In this document: positions 29,201 to 36,251 of the stretch, piece by piece
Position numbering within the stretch: the first letter of the stretch is position 1
Layout: each line of letters starts with the position of its first letter
Source: Zobellia uliginosa
GTDB taxonomy: Bacteria; Bacteroidota; Bacteroidia; Flavobacteriales; Flavobacteriaceae
Length of the DNA stretch: 64,000 nt
Assembly: GCF_018860745.1 (NCBI RefSeq)
Contig: NZ_JAHKPY010000004.1
Location: 60,287 to 124,286, forward strand
Reading direction: 5' to 3'
Translations under genes and position numbers: made by a program
Notes under the pieces: generated by a model
What the model was told of the DNA's origin: nothing
The model's database searches: none
What the model saw: only the letters and a program-made list of their open reading frames with translations

Positions 29201-29674
29201 TTCTACGGTAAGGTCTTTCCAGTCATGGCTGCCATCTTCGTTTAAATCAGGAAACCATTCGTTTTCTTCACTGTTTTCCGGCGCAAAGGTTTCATGTAAA
29301 AATTTCCGACGATCTTCAACGGATTGCAAAGAGATAGAACGCGTCATCCAATCTTGGTGTCCGCGGATGTCAAATTCCGAATTTTTTTGGCGGTTGGTAC
29401 GCGTTAAATAGACTCTACCTTTATTATCTACTTGCATAGCAATAGGATCGGGAGCCAAAGAATCCGAAGCCCATAGCGTTAATTTTAGTCCGTCTGCAAT
29501 TGTAGGACTAATGCTTTCGCGTATTTCTTTTGCCCTGCTGACTTCCGTAAGTGAATCTTCAGTGATGACCAAAGGGGTCTCCTTTGGTTTTTTAGGCTTT
29601 GATTCGCAAGAGATTAAAAGGGAGAAAACTAGTGAGAATGTTAAAAATTGGGTGAGTTTGGTGTTGATTGTCAT
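26264..29674 (-). CDS. Giant PVC-type lipoprotein: dehydrogenase propeller, HEAT repeats and cytochrome c
   Basis: An 1136-residue lipoprotein ('LLISC', C23). Residues about 45-480 form the membrane-bound dehydrogenase / PQQ-sugar-dehydrogenase-like propeller ('SDSLAPDPIAMQVDNKGRVY', 'GLRNTHEFVFDAYGNI', 'LPTGIQFGPDGAMYLADW'). About 510-960 are HEAT repeats ('ARVKFFAAQALGRF', 'VYLRHAAVLALSRIG'). The end carries a cytochrome c heme site CTRCH at 1015-1019, with 'MPPMG' as likely axial-methionine region. Such proteins abound in Planctomycetes and marine Bacteroidota and are thought to oxidise sugars or polymers, passing electrons to the heme. The substrate is unknown. Single gene. Confidence 0.88.
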   Translation of the reverse strand: MTINTKLTQFLTFSLVFSLLISCESKPKKPKETPLVITEDSLTEVSRAKEIRESISPTIADGLKLTLWASDSLAPDPIAMQVDNKGRVYLTRTNRQKNSEFDIRGHQDWMTRSISLQSVEDRRKFLHETFAPENSEENEWFPDLNEDGSHDWKDLTVEKDEIWMLEDTNNNGVADKSTRILEDFNDEITDVAGALLVRENDVFVGVGPDMWRMTDTNDDLILDEKTSLAHGFAVHIGFAAHGMSGAIEGPDGKIYWGIGDIGANLTTVDGQKLKYPNQGVIVRSNPDGSNFEVFARGLRNTHEFVFDAYGNIISSDNDGDHAGESERLVHLVEGSDSGWRSNWQYGKYTDPKNNGYKVWMDEKLFTPRWEGQAAYIVPPIKNFHNGPTGMTYNPGTALGKDWLNKFFLVEFVGNPDRSNIWSFDLTPKGASFDLKTDTSVLSGVLPTGIQFGPDGAMYLADWITGWGTKNYGRVWKLDVSDSKNDLEKERQETKRLMTLDYKEQSTEELVKLLSYGDMRIRKKAQFQLVKNGSKGYKALKEVSANSESQFARIHAIWGIGQVADKEASKAEPLVTLLADSDAEIISQAAKVLGDVKYTKAGSKLIPLLNHDNARVKFFAAQALGRFKTEAAVQPLLDMIVANNDEDVYLRHAAVLALSRIGNTESITTLAHNPNRSLRIAAVLVLRRLQDPTVAEFLNDEDEYIVTEAARAINDDWSIEAALPALANMLTVEKFNSEPLLRRAINAALRVGGDKELENLIAFAKDKNRSNVLRGEALATIGTWAEPSVLDRVDGRFRGEIKRDPNVVKQKIEKDIPSFIEDTDTDILIGISNTLANLGIDSHNDALFAVMKKHKSPKVRSEMLKALGTLNFEKIEIAMQYGMKDGDKDVRTTAISLMPKMDISKENLPNIVNPIFKNGSVREQQQLLSVLGELPIVKSGELLGSLIKQATADRLNQSVILDLIEAVESTENEDLIAQLKTLKENGNSVEAFKETLVGGNFRDGRNVFNKNPTAQCTRCHAIGSAGGDVGPSLENIGNILSREQILEALIEPGARLAPGYGSVTLTLKDGSKVSGILEAETDEELTLKTGEAEPLDIHISRIEKRENMPSAMPPMGRMISKRELRNLIEYLANLKEG

Positions 29675-29730
29675 TGTTGTTCCGTATTCATTGGTAAGTA
29701 ATTGCTAAAAATAGCAAAATATGAATACAA

Positions 29731-29742
29731 GAGGTAGTACTA
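29731..29742. promoter_or_regulatory. TAGTACTA palindrome upstream of the PVC-type gene
   Basis: GAGGTAGTACTA, identical to the site before osmC, located about 57 nt upstream of the PVC-type lipoprotein start and just past the DUF2007 stop. See the glucosidase sites at 46261 and 55806 for the shared core. Confidence 0.3.
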
Positions 29743-29743
29743 C

Positions 29744-29977
29744 TTAGTCTTTTTGTTGAGCTGCTATGGCCCGAACAATAATCATGGCTTTTTCTTTTTC
29801 ATCTTCACGAACATATATTTCCAATTCACCAGTTATATTAGCCGCAAAGCCAGCCAAGCGAGCAGATTCAGACTCGTCTTTGATGATGGGTGCTATGCCA
29901 ACTTCGTTTAGTTTTTCTTCAATACGTTGAGCGGTGAAACGATTTCCTGAGTATATTTTTGTGTAGTTAGATTCCAT
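29744..29977 (-). CDS. DUF2007 family small signalling-type protein
   Basis: A 77-residue protein matching DUF2007: 'YTKIYSGNRFTAQRIEEKLNEVGI' then 'EIYVREDEKEKAMIIVRA'. The fold is a small ferredoxin-like sandwich annotated as a putative signal-transducing protein; the ligand is unknown. The start at 29977 ('MESNYTKIYSG') fits homologues better than the ATG seven codons upstream. It precedes the PVC-type gene on the same strand by about 70 bp. Confidence 0.8.
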   Translation of the reverse strand: MESNYTKIYSGNRFTAQRIEEKLNEVGIAPIIKDESESARLAGFAANITGELEIYVREDEKEKAMIIVRAIAAQQKD

Positions 29978-30075
29978 AGTGTGAATTTTTATAACCATAT
30001 AAATTTAGGGTGTTATTTAAAATTCAAGAACCTTAAAACATTAATTATTGATAAAATAAATATTCGGCTCTGCCA

Positions 30076-30591
30076 CTAATCTTCGGAATACGTCAGGACG
30101 CTTTTAGTCACTAACAATTGCCCTACATGCCGTTGACTATGTTCTGCGGCATGAAACAATAATCCTAAGGTTGTAGAGGGAAGTTTTTTTCGTCCTACGG
30201 TTCGGGATTCTTTTAAAGTACTTTCACTAAGGGTCTTGAAATATACTAATGCATCTTCTACCTTATGTTGAAAGGCACTAACAAGCTCATTTGTACTAAT
30301 ATCTTCGTTGCTTTTACCTTCTTTGGCAAGATACTTAAATTGTAATTCGGATAATTGCTCAGATTTAGCGTAGGTCATCATGCGATCTAGAACACCTGTT
30401 ATATGCTGTAAATGAAACCCTACTGAAGCCCGTCCTACTGTTTTCGTCCATAGTTTGTCATCGGGAAAATCAGCCAAATACCGTTCTATTTCTTCCGAAG
30501 ATTGTATTAGGGCATGGGCTGCGGGTTGCAATAACAAAAGAATGTTAGGTAGCGGACCACGTAGCCAAACTTCAGGTTTTGATTCTTTCAT
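30076..30591 (-). CDS. DinB family protein
   Basis: A 171-residue four-helix-bundle protein of the DinB/YfiT superfamily. The metal-binding histidine triad is visible as one histidine in the first half ('VGFHLQHITGVLDRM', about residues 57-71) and 'HAAEHSQRHVGQLL' near the end (about 147-160). Relatives are thiol transferases, including bacillithiol S-transferases (BstA) in bacillithiol producers, and bshC is present in this genome, so a detoxifying thiol transferase is a reasonable but unproven role. Single gene; its upstream region runs into a decayed gene. Confidence 0.82.
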   Translation of the reverse strand: MKESKPEVWLRGPLPNILLLLQPAAHALIQSSEEIERYLADFPDDKLWTKTVGRASVGFHLQHITGVLDRMMTYAKSEQLSELQFKYLAKEGKSNEDISTNELVSAFQHKVEDALVYFKTLSESTLKESRTVGRKKLPSTTLGLLFHAAEHSQRHVGQLLVTKSVLTYSED

Positions 30592-30631
30592 AATGTAAGG
30601 CTAATGAATGATGGTGCTTGTAATGTTGTAC

Positions 30632-31027
30632 TCAAATATTCTCCCCAAAAATAGTAAAGTAATAGTTAAGAGTATATCTCGTAGAAGTCCCAGTGGGCAT
30701 TATCTTTTCATTATTTTCTAAACTCATAAGAACCTTATTCCAATACCAAATATTATAAAAACCCTCTTGGTTCAATGAAACTATTAACTAATTGGTAGCT
30801 GCTACTTTCTGTTCTTCGTTAAAATCTTTATACGTCGATCCTCTTCTAGCCAGGAATCATAATTAAAAATAAGACTTTTCTTATCATCTACTTTAACTTA
30901 TACCTTTTTAAAAGGTCTCTATCCAAGAGATTTAGAAATCTTTGCGCAAAGGTGTGTAATTCTCGAGTCTGTGCACTCGTAAAAAATAAAATGCAAAAAG
31001 GTAGGAATACAGCTCTTGGAGTTTCAT
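30632..31027 (-). pseudogene. Decayed gene for a small secreted protein
   Basis: Reading the minus strand by hand gives one protein spread over three frames. From about 31015: 'RAVFLPFCILFFTSAQ' (signal peptide) and 'TRELHTFAQRFLNLLDRDLL'. After a one-base frameshift near 30890 come 'VDDKKSLIFNYDSWLEE', then another shift near 30835 to 'GSTYKDFNEEQKVAATN'. An in-frame TAG at 30788-30790 interrupts it before 'LIVSLNQEGFYNIWYWNKVL' and a tail ending 'YYFTIFGENI' and TGA at 30632. A further shift near the ATG at 31025-31027 is needed to join the signal peptide. Family unknown; the intact protein would be about 130 residues. The residue pattern is clearly protein-like, so this is a recent pseudogene or, less likely, a stretch of sequencing errors. 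Confidence 0.6.
30646..30653 (-). promoter_or_regulatory. Possible DinB -7 box
   Basis: TATTTTTG on the minus strand, about 55 nt before the DinB start. It lies inside the tail of the decayed gene, where it also encodes residues, so it may be chance. Confidence 0.25.
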
Positions 31028-31041
31028 TGTTTTGGCTTCTT

Positions 31042-31068
31042 ATATAGTAGTGCTACCAACTACTATAT
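31042..31068. repeat. Perfect inverted repeat before the decayed gene
   Basis: ATATAGTAGT and ACTACTATAT, 10-bp arms separated by 7 nt, between the orphan gene ending at 31139 and the start of the decayed gene. There is no T run on either side, so it looks more like an operator or RNA hairpin than a terminator. Confidence 0.5.
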
Positions 31069-31138
31069 TTAATAAAAGGCAGCTTAACTATAGTAGGGTC
31101 AGAACAAATCCAAAATATGTTAAAATGAAATTTAAAAA

Positions 31139-31672
31139 TTAGGAAACGCCAAGGTTCAATAGATTTAAAGCTGGTTTTCTGGTAAGACCTAATAATTCAG
31201 AATATCCGGATTTTTTAAACGTACGTAACAGGCTTGTAAAATTTGTACCGTTGGTAATTATTTTTAGTTCATACTCTTCGCACCTAATGATAATTTTTGT
31301 TTCCGATATTCTGTACTCTGAAGGGTAGAATTTGAACAAACGGGAAATACGGTTTGGAATACCCATTTTCATCATAAAGTGCATAGGAGATAATTGAAAG
31401 GTATCTATAGTTTCCTTGCCTTTTACTAAACTAATAGATTTTATTTCATTTTTTACTATAGGAATGATGCTTTCGTGGTCATCAAAATTACCCGTAACCA
31501 TAATACCCTTAGGTAAAATTTCTAAATCACATCTTGTCTGAGATAAAAGTAAATCCGTTTTGTAATCCTTGTTTTTAAAATCTACAAGAAGAAATTTATA
31601 TTTTGGATTAGGCCTTAAAGAATTGAAAAAGGTCGGGGACGTTTTAGCAACTAACGGAGATGTATTTTTCAT
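31139..31672 (-). CDS. Orphan protein of unknown function
   Basis: A 177-residue protein that I do not recognise. It has no signal peptide and no membrane segment. The middle is an alternation of short charged beta strands ('KYKFLLVDFKNKDYKTDLLL', 'LEILPKGIMVTGNFDD', 'EIKSISLVKGKETIDTFQLS', 'ETKIIIRCEEYELKIITNG'), with a C-terminal helical piece. This resembles a small PH-like or split-barrel sandwich, but there is no motif to confirm it. It lies upstream of the decayed gene on the same strand, a neighbourhood that looks accessory. Confidence 0.65.
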   Translation of the reverse strand: MKNTSPLVAKTSPTFFNSLRPNPKYKFLLVDFKNKDYKTDLLLSQTRCDLEILPKGIMVTGNFDDHESIIPIVKNEIKSISLVKGKETIDTFQLSPMHFMMKMGIPNRISRLFKFYPSEYRISETKIIIRCEEYELKIITNGTNFTSLLRTFKKSGYSELLGLTRKPALNLLNLGVS

Positions 31673-31970
31673 TCCTGTTCTTGAGGTTTGGTTCGTAATT
31701 CAGATTTTAAAATGGGGCGGTATTGTTCATACCTGGCAGGGATTGCAAGTTACAGAATTATGGTGATATTTTGGATTGGCTTAGCCTATCTGAGGCTTAA
31801 AATAGGAGTTATCACAAATGCCTTGTAACTACCATCAGGTGGGATTAACAGGCTGGTCTATTCTGAAGTAAACCATTCAGAAGTTATTAACATAAACAAT
31901 ATTGATAACTTGTTAATAACTTTTATTCATTTAATTCGCCATGGATTGCTTTTGTATTTATGAAGAAGGT
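31673..31970. other. Intergenic stretch with one weak small frame
   Basis: About 300 bp, AT-rich on the right. A 38-codon frame at 31712-31828 on the plus strand has a hydrophobic middle ('RIMVIFWIGLAYLRL'), but it has no ribosome-binding site, promoter box or neighbour to support it. Confidence 0.4.
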
Positions 31971-33302
31971 TTAAAGTAGTCCCCGAGCCTTGATTTCCAA
32001 GTACTTGTTGATGGTATTTATAGTTAGTTTTTCTGGTTTGGTGAGAATGGTCTGTATACCGTATTTCTGAAGTTCTTTCTGCATAAGACGTTTTTCTAAC
32101 GTAAATTTTTCAGCTATAGTTTTGTGGTAAACGGCCTGCAGGTCTTCGGCATCCTTTGAAATTAATGTATCCAATTCCGTGTTTTCAAAAAATATAATTA
32201 CCAGCACATGCTTTTTGGAGATGGCACTTAAAAAAGGGAGTTGTCTTTTAAGAGCGGATATGTGCTCAAAGTTAGTGTACAGTAAAAGCAGACTACGTTG
32301 GTTGACTTTTCTTTTAATGTGTGCGTAGAGCATACCAAAATCAGAATCTGTAAACTCCGTATTAACGTTGTAAAGTTTTTCTAAAATGGTATTTAAGTGT
32401 GTGATTTTTTGAATCGCGGGAACAAAGGATTCTATTTTTTTTGAGAATGTAACAAGGCCCGTTTTGTCATTTCGCTTTAAAGCAACATTGGAAAAAGCTA
32501 AAGCGGAATTTATAGCATAATCTAGTAGTTTAAGTCCGTTAAAGGGCATTTTCATAACTCGGCCTGTATCTATAATAGAATAAACGGGCTGCGACCGCTC
32601 ATCTTGATATTGGTTGACCATCAATTGGTTTTGCTTGGCCGTGGCTTTCCAATTCACTGTCCTAAAATCATCGCCTTGAACATATTCTTTGATTTGTTCA
32701 AATTCTTGCGTATGTCCGATACGGCGTATTTTTTTTAGACCAATCTCTGTAAGTCGGTTATTGATAGCCAAAAAATCATACTGCTGCATCTGTATGATAC
32801 TCGGGTATACCGGAACCATCTGGTCTTTTTGAAAAACAAACTTTCGTTTTACTATTTTTAAGGGTGAAGAAGCAAAAACAATAAGATTTCCAAAGACATA
32901 TGCCCCGCGGTCTACCGGCCTAACGGTATAGCTAAAATCTTTTTTATCCCCTTTTGATAGAGTGGTTTTATGTTCAAAATCCCGCTTTTGAAATTGTATA
33001 GGAAGTTCGTCTATAATGGAAAGATGGGCTAGAAACGCATAATAACTTTCATATTTGATGACGATAGGGTTCAAATCGCTATTGGACAATTTTTTTGGCA
33101 ACACTCTAGAAGCTACAATTCCTTTTTTTGCGGTGTATAAGAGATAGGTGTCAAATAGAAATAAAGCAATCAAAAGTAAGCTTAAAAGCCATGCAATAGG
33201 ATAGAGTACGGGTACCCAATAGCTAAGAATAAAGCTTGCGGAAAGTATAGCGATATACCTAAAAAAAACATTGTGTATGTAGAACGATCTTAGAAACTGC
33301 AT
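31971..33302 (-). CDS. DUF58 domain membrane protein
   Basis: A 443-residue protein with two N-terminal membrane helices (about 14-30 and 34-58), a beta-rich region and the DUF58 signature 'YVQGDDFRTVNWKATAK' at residues 207-223. This is followed by a von-Willebrand-A-like domain ('VYSIIDTGRVMKMP', 'KNDKTGLVTFSKKIESFVPA') that lacks a complete MIDAS. DUF58 proteins are partners of MoxR AAA ATPases, which are thought to remodel them. It is the last gene of the six-gene block, 2 bp after moxR. The stop is followed by no clear terminator. Confidence 0.9.
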   Translation of the reverse strand: MQFLRSFYIHNVFFRYIAILSASFILSYWVPVLYPIAWLLSLLLIALFLFDTYLLYTAKKGIVASRVLPKKLSNSDLNPIVIKYESYYAFLAHLSIIDELPIQFQKRDFEHKTTLSKGDKKDFSYTVRPVDRGAYVFGNLIVFASSPLKIVKRKFVFQKDQMVPVYPSIIQMQQYDFLAINNRLTEIGLKKIRRIGHTQEFEQIKEYVQGDDFRTVNWKATAKQNQLMVNQYQDERSQPVYSIIDTGRVMKMPFNGLKLLDYAINSALAFSNVALKRNDKTGLVTFSKKIESFVPAIQKITHLNTILEKLYNVNTEFTDSDFGMLYAHIKRKVNQRSLLLLYTNFEHISALKRQLPFLSAISKKHVLVIIFFENTELDTLISKDAEDLQAVYHKTIAEKFTLEKRLMQKELQKYGIQTILTKPEKLTINTINKYLEIKARGLL

Positions 33303-33304
33303 AC

Positions 33305-34303
33305 TTACCTAGGTATCTCTACCGATTCTGTTATCATTTGAATTACACTTTCTGTGGTCATTCCCTCCATTTCGCGTTCTGGAGTTAGGATAATCCTGTG
33401 ATTAAGTACCGGCACTAACGTTTTCTTAATGTCTTCGGGGGTGACAAAATCTCTTCCATTTATGGCCGCATAAGCTTTGGCCGCATTTAGTGTGGCAATG
33501 GAAGCTCGTGGTGAGCCACCTAAATATAGATGTGGATGGTTTCTTGTTTTTGAAATGATTTCGGCAATATATTTTATAATTTTTTCTTCAACGATTACCT
33601 CTTGAATATTTGCTTTAAAACCTTTTAAGTGTTCGGGTTTCAATATGCCGTTAATCATTTCCTTTACGATAGCACCTTTACGTTCATGATGTGTCTTTAT
33701 GATTAAAACCTCTTCTTCCAGTGAAGGATATTCTACTTTTATTTTAAAAAGAAAACGGTCTAGTTGAGCTTCCGGTAAGGCATAGGTTCCTTCTTGTTCA
33801 ATGGGGTTTTGGGTGGCCAATACCATAAAGGGGGATTCCATTTTATAGGTGTTTCCATCCATAGTTACTTGGCGTTCCTCCATGGTTTCGAACATAGCAG
33901 CTTGTGTTTTTGCGGGAGCCCGGTTTATTTCGTCTATCAAAACAATATTAGAGAAAATAGGGCCTTTCTTATATTCAAACTCAGAAGTTTTAACATTAAA
34001 AATAGAGGTCCCAAGAATATCACTGGGCATTAAATCCGGGGTAAACTGTATTCTACTAAAATCGGTTTCAAGGGTTTTCGCAAATAGTTTGGCGGTTATA
34101 GTCTTGGCAATACCTGGTACACCTTCAATTAGCACATGGCCATCAACCAATAATGACACTATGAGAAGTTCAATAAAGTTTTCTTGCCCTATAATGACTT
34201 TAGAAAGTTCTCTTTTAATTCCATCAACGGCATTCTTTAAATCTTCTAAGGGAATACGATTGTTGAAGTTGAGGCCTTCGTTTTGAATCTCATTATTTTC
34301 CAT
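33305..34303 (-). CDS. MoxR family AAA+ ATPase
   Basis: A 332-residue AAA+ ATPase. Walker A is GVPGIAKT (residues 61-68), Walker B VLIDEI (121-126), sensor 1 'LATQNP' and the arginine finger region 'LPEAQLDRFLF'; the C-terminal lid 'HPHLYLGGSPRASIATLNAAKA' carries sensor 2. MoxR ATPases act as chaperones that mature or regulate partner complexes, usually with DUF58 or VWA proteins. The start overlaps the DUF4350 gene by 11 bp and the stop is 2 bp before the DUF58 gene, so it is translationally coupled. I avoid a gene symbol because MoxR subfamilies are not interchangeable. Confidence 0.93.
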   Translation of the reverse strand: MENNEIQNEGLNFNNRIPLEDLKNAVDGIKRELSKVIIGQENFIELLIVSLLVDGHVLIEGVPGIAKTITAKLFAKTLETDFSRIQFTPDLMPSDILGTSIFNVKTSEFEYKKGPIFSNIVLIDEINRAPAKTQAAMFETMEERQVTMDGNTYKMESPFMVLATQNPIEQEGTYALPEAQLDRFLFKIKVEYPSLEEEVLIIKTHHERKGAIVKEMINGILKPEHLKGFKANIQEVIVEEKIIKYIAEIISKTRNHPHLYLGGSPRASIATLNAAKAYAAINGRDFVTPEDIKKTLVPVLNHRIILTPEREMEGMTTESVIQMITESVEIPR

Positions 34304-35516
34304 GTGATTTCTTTTTAAAGTTTTCTATCGCCGAATTCAGTTTTTGTAACTCTGCATCGGTCAAATTATTTTTTGCTTCTACTTGTGCTATAAGTGAAAA
34401 AAGTTTTTTGATTTCTTCAGTCCTATGACTGCTTCGAGAAGCAAGATTGGTGAAAAATTCATTGTCTTTCTTTAAAGTATTCATATAAAATCCAGAACGG
34501 ATGTGCTCCAAAAAGTGAGCGATTTTGTGTTCTGCTATTTGTTTTTGTTCCCCTTTTAGAAAATACATATCTGCAATGGTACGGGTAAATGCCAGCGTTT
34601 GATTTTTTAGAGGGGTTATTACCGGAATAGCACGTTGCTTCCGTTTTCCTTCAAAAAACACATAAATGACTACACCAATTAAAGCTAGGTAGTAGGCCCA
34701 TTTAAATTCTTTGGTATTCAAAAAAACATACATAGGAGACGTATAAACAGATTTTCCACTTTTATAATGATTATCCATGTATATTGTTCGCGAGTCGTTA
34801 AGGTAAGAGAGGAGACCCGCTGTGTATTGTTTGTTGTTGTCCTTTAAAATAAAATAATTGGTAAAGGCTTTTGGAAAAGTACTTAAAATGATTTCTCCTT
34901 TACCAAATGAAGTTTTGACTACGTTGTTTACTTGCTCTTTTTCTATTTCCGTATTATCATTATTCATGTTGGTGACGGTTCCCAAGATGGTTACAGCATC
35001 AGTTTTAAACTCTTGGAAATAGGTGGCATAGTCTTCCTTATTAAAAAAGTAACCGTCTTTAGAAGCGAGTTGGGGGTTGACCAATCTGTGTTTGTGAGAA
35101 CGTATGTTGTCCAGTCCGCTGAATAGGCTGGCCGTACTTATTTTTAACGTATCTAGAAGTTGCTCTTCGTAATTTTCTGATGCAATAAAAAGAGTATTTC
35201 CGTCTTCAACCCAATCTAGAAGGGAAGCTAGCTCTGTATCTCCAAAACTTATATTGTTGTTTACAAAAAAGTAGGTTCCCGAAATGTTTTTATTTTCTTT
35301 TAGAAACTCAAAAGGAGGAATGTTTACTTGTTGAATCTTGTCTTTAAACAGGTTTTGCATAACATCGTTCAAAACAAAAGTGCCGTAGGGTATTTTGTGT
35401 TTGGCAACATAGGAGTTGGTCCAGTTTATTTCTTTGGGACCACTGTATTGTATTACCATTAGCAAAGCGACTGTAGCAATGGCGCCAATTATATATTTCA
35501 GCCCTTTTTTATCCAT
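34293..35516 (-). CDS. DUF4350 domain membrane protein
   Basis: A 407-residue protein with an N-terminal membrane helix (about 7-23, 'YIIGAIATVALLMVIQY') and a second at about 275-292 ('WAYYLALIGVVIYVFFEG') followed by a basic stop. The DUF4350 domain between them (about 40-240) resembles a flavodoxin/GATase-like fold ('LLDWVEDGNTLFIASENYEE', 'SFGKGEIILSTFPKAFTNY'). The cytoplasmic tail is helical. No catalytic site is apparent. It overlaps the DUF4129 gene by 8 bp and moxR by 11 bp. DUF4350 genes are characteristic members of this MoxR/DUF58 neighbourhood. Confidence 0.87.
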   Translation of the reverse strand: MDKKGLKYIIGAIATVALLMVIQYSGPKEINWTNSYVAKHKIPYGTFVLNDVMQNLFKDKIQQVNIPPFEFLKENKNISGTYFFVNNNISFGDTELASLLDWVEDGNTLFIASENYEEQLLDTLKISTASLFSGLDNIRSHKHRLVNPQLASKDGYFFNKEDYATYFQEFKTDAVTILGTVTNMNNDNTEIEKEQVNNVVKTSFGKGEIILSTFPKAFTNYFILKDNNKQYTAGLLSYLNDSRTIYMDNHYKSGKSVYTSPMYVFLNTKEFKWAYYLALIGVVIYVFFEGKRKQRAIPVITPLKNQTLAFTRTIADMYFLKGEQKQIAEHKIAHFLEHIRSGFYMNTLKKDNEFFTNLASRSSHRTEEIKKLFSLIAQVEAKNNLTDAELQKLNSAIENFKKKSHGK

Positions 35517-36249
35517 TTGCCCCTATGGTTTTTGCTATGGATAAAAATGTTTTCTTAGCTTTTTGATATTCTATTTCACTAATGGGGAAATCTCCATACC
35601 AGGTAAAATCATACAAGCGGGTAATGGTGGAAAATGGGTTCTGAAGCTCGGCTTTGGAAATTTCCTTTAAGTAATCATGATTGGTTTTTTGAGGTTCCCA
35701 CGCAATCAGTTCTTTTTCGCTCATTAACTTAAGTATCTGCAAATAGGAATACCGTACCGCTAAGCGAAAGTCATTTTTAGCAAGTGCTTGCTCAATTAAT
35801 TCTTGTATATTCTCATTCTTGATAATATGCTCCTCCTCGGATAATGAAACAAGAGCTTTGTTGGTTTTAGTTTGTTTTAGGGCACTTGCATTGATATTCA
35901 GGAAAAACCGGATAAGAATATAAATCAATACGCCCAAAAGAATATAGGGGACGAGCCGGAAAAAAACGGCAAGGAATCCAGAAGCTTTCTCTACGCCAAA
36001 AATACCTTCAAATATTCTCAGCATAAGATTGCTTAGCCAACTTAAAAAATCATCCCACCAAGTACGCTCCGCTACTGAAACTTCATATTTAAAAGCATCG
36101 TCTTGATAAAATTTGCTCAGATCCTCTTCGCCTATGGTCTTTACCTGAAGTGGAACGGAGTCATAGGCAATTCCCAAGGAATCTTTTTGAGCAGATAAAA
36201 TTCCATAATAACACAAGACTAATAATAAAGAGAAATGCAGTTTACGCAT
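35509..36249 (-). CDS. DUF4129 domain membrane protein
   Basis: A 246-residue protein with a signal-like N-terminus (about 1-20), a short extracytoplasmic part, a single membrane helix (about 96-116, 'LVPYILLGVLIYILIRFFL') and a cytoplasmic C-terminal DUF4129 domain ('DFRLAVRYSYLQILKLMSEKELIAW', 'TRLYDFTWYGDFPI'). DUF4129 is found as a tail on transglutaminase-like proteins and as a separate gene in MoxR/DUF58 blocks. It starts 2 bp after the polytopic protein gene and overlaps the DUF4350 gene. Function unknown. Confidence 0.85.
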   Translation of the reverse strand: MRKLHFSLLLVLCYYGILSAQKDSLGIAYDSVPLQVKTIGEEDLSKFYQDDAFKYEVSVAERTWWDDFLSWLSNLMLRIFEGIFGVEKASGFLAVFFRLVPYILLGVLIYILIRFFLNINASALKQTKTNKALVSLSEEEHIIKNENIQELIEQALAKNDFRLAVRYSYLQILKLMSEKELIAWEPQKTNHDYLKEISKAELQNPFSTITRLYDFTWYGDFPISEIEYQKAKKTFLSIAKTIGANG

Positions 36250-36251
36250 AT

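Noticed and set aside
28884..29411. A 175-codon plus-strand frame antisense to the same gene
   Set aside because: Serine/proline-rich shadow of the propeller region with no recognisable features.
31712..31828. A 38-codon plus-strand frame with a hydrophobic centre ('RIMVIFWIGLAYLRL')
   Set aside because: No promoter box, ribosome-binding site or neighbour supports it, and frames of this size occur by chance; kept only as a remark on the intergenic region.
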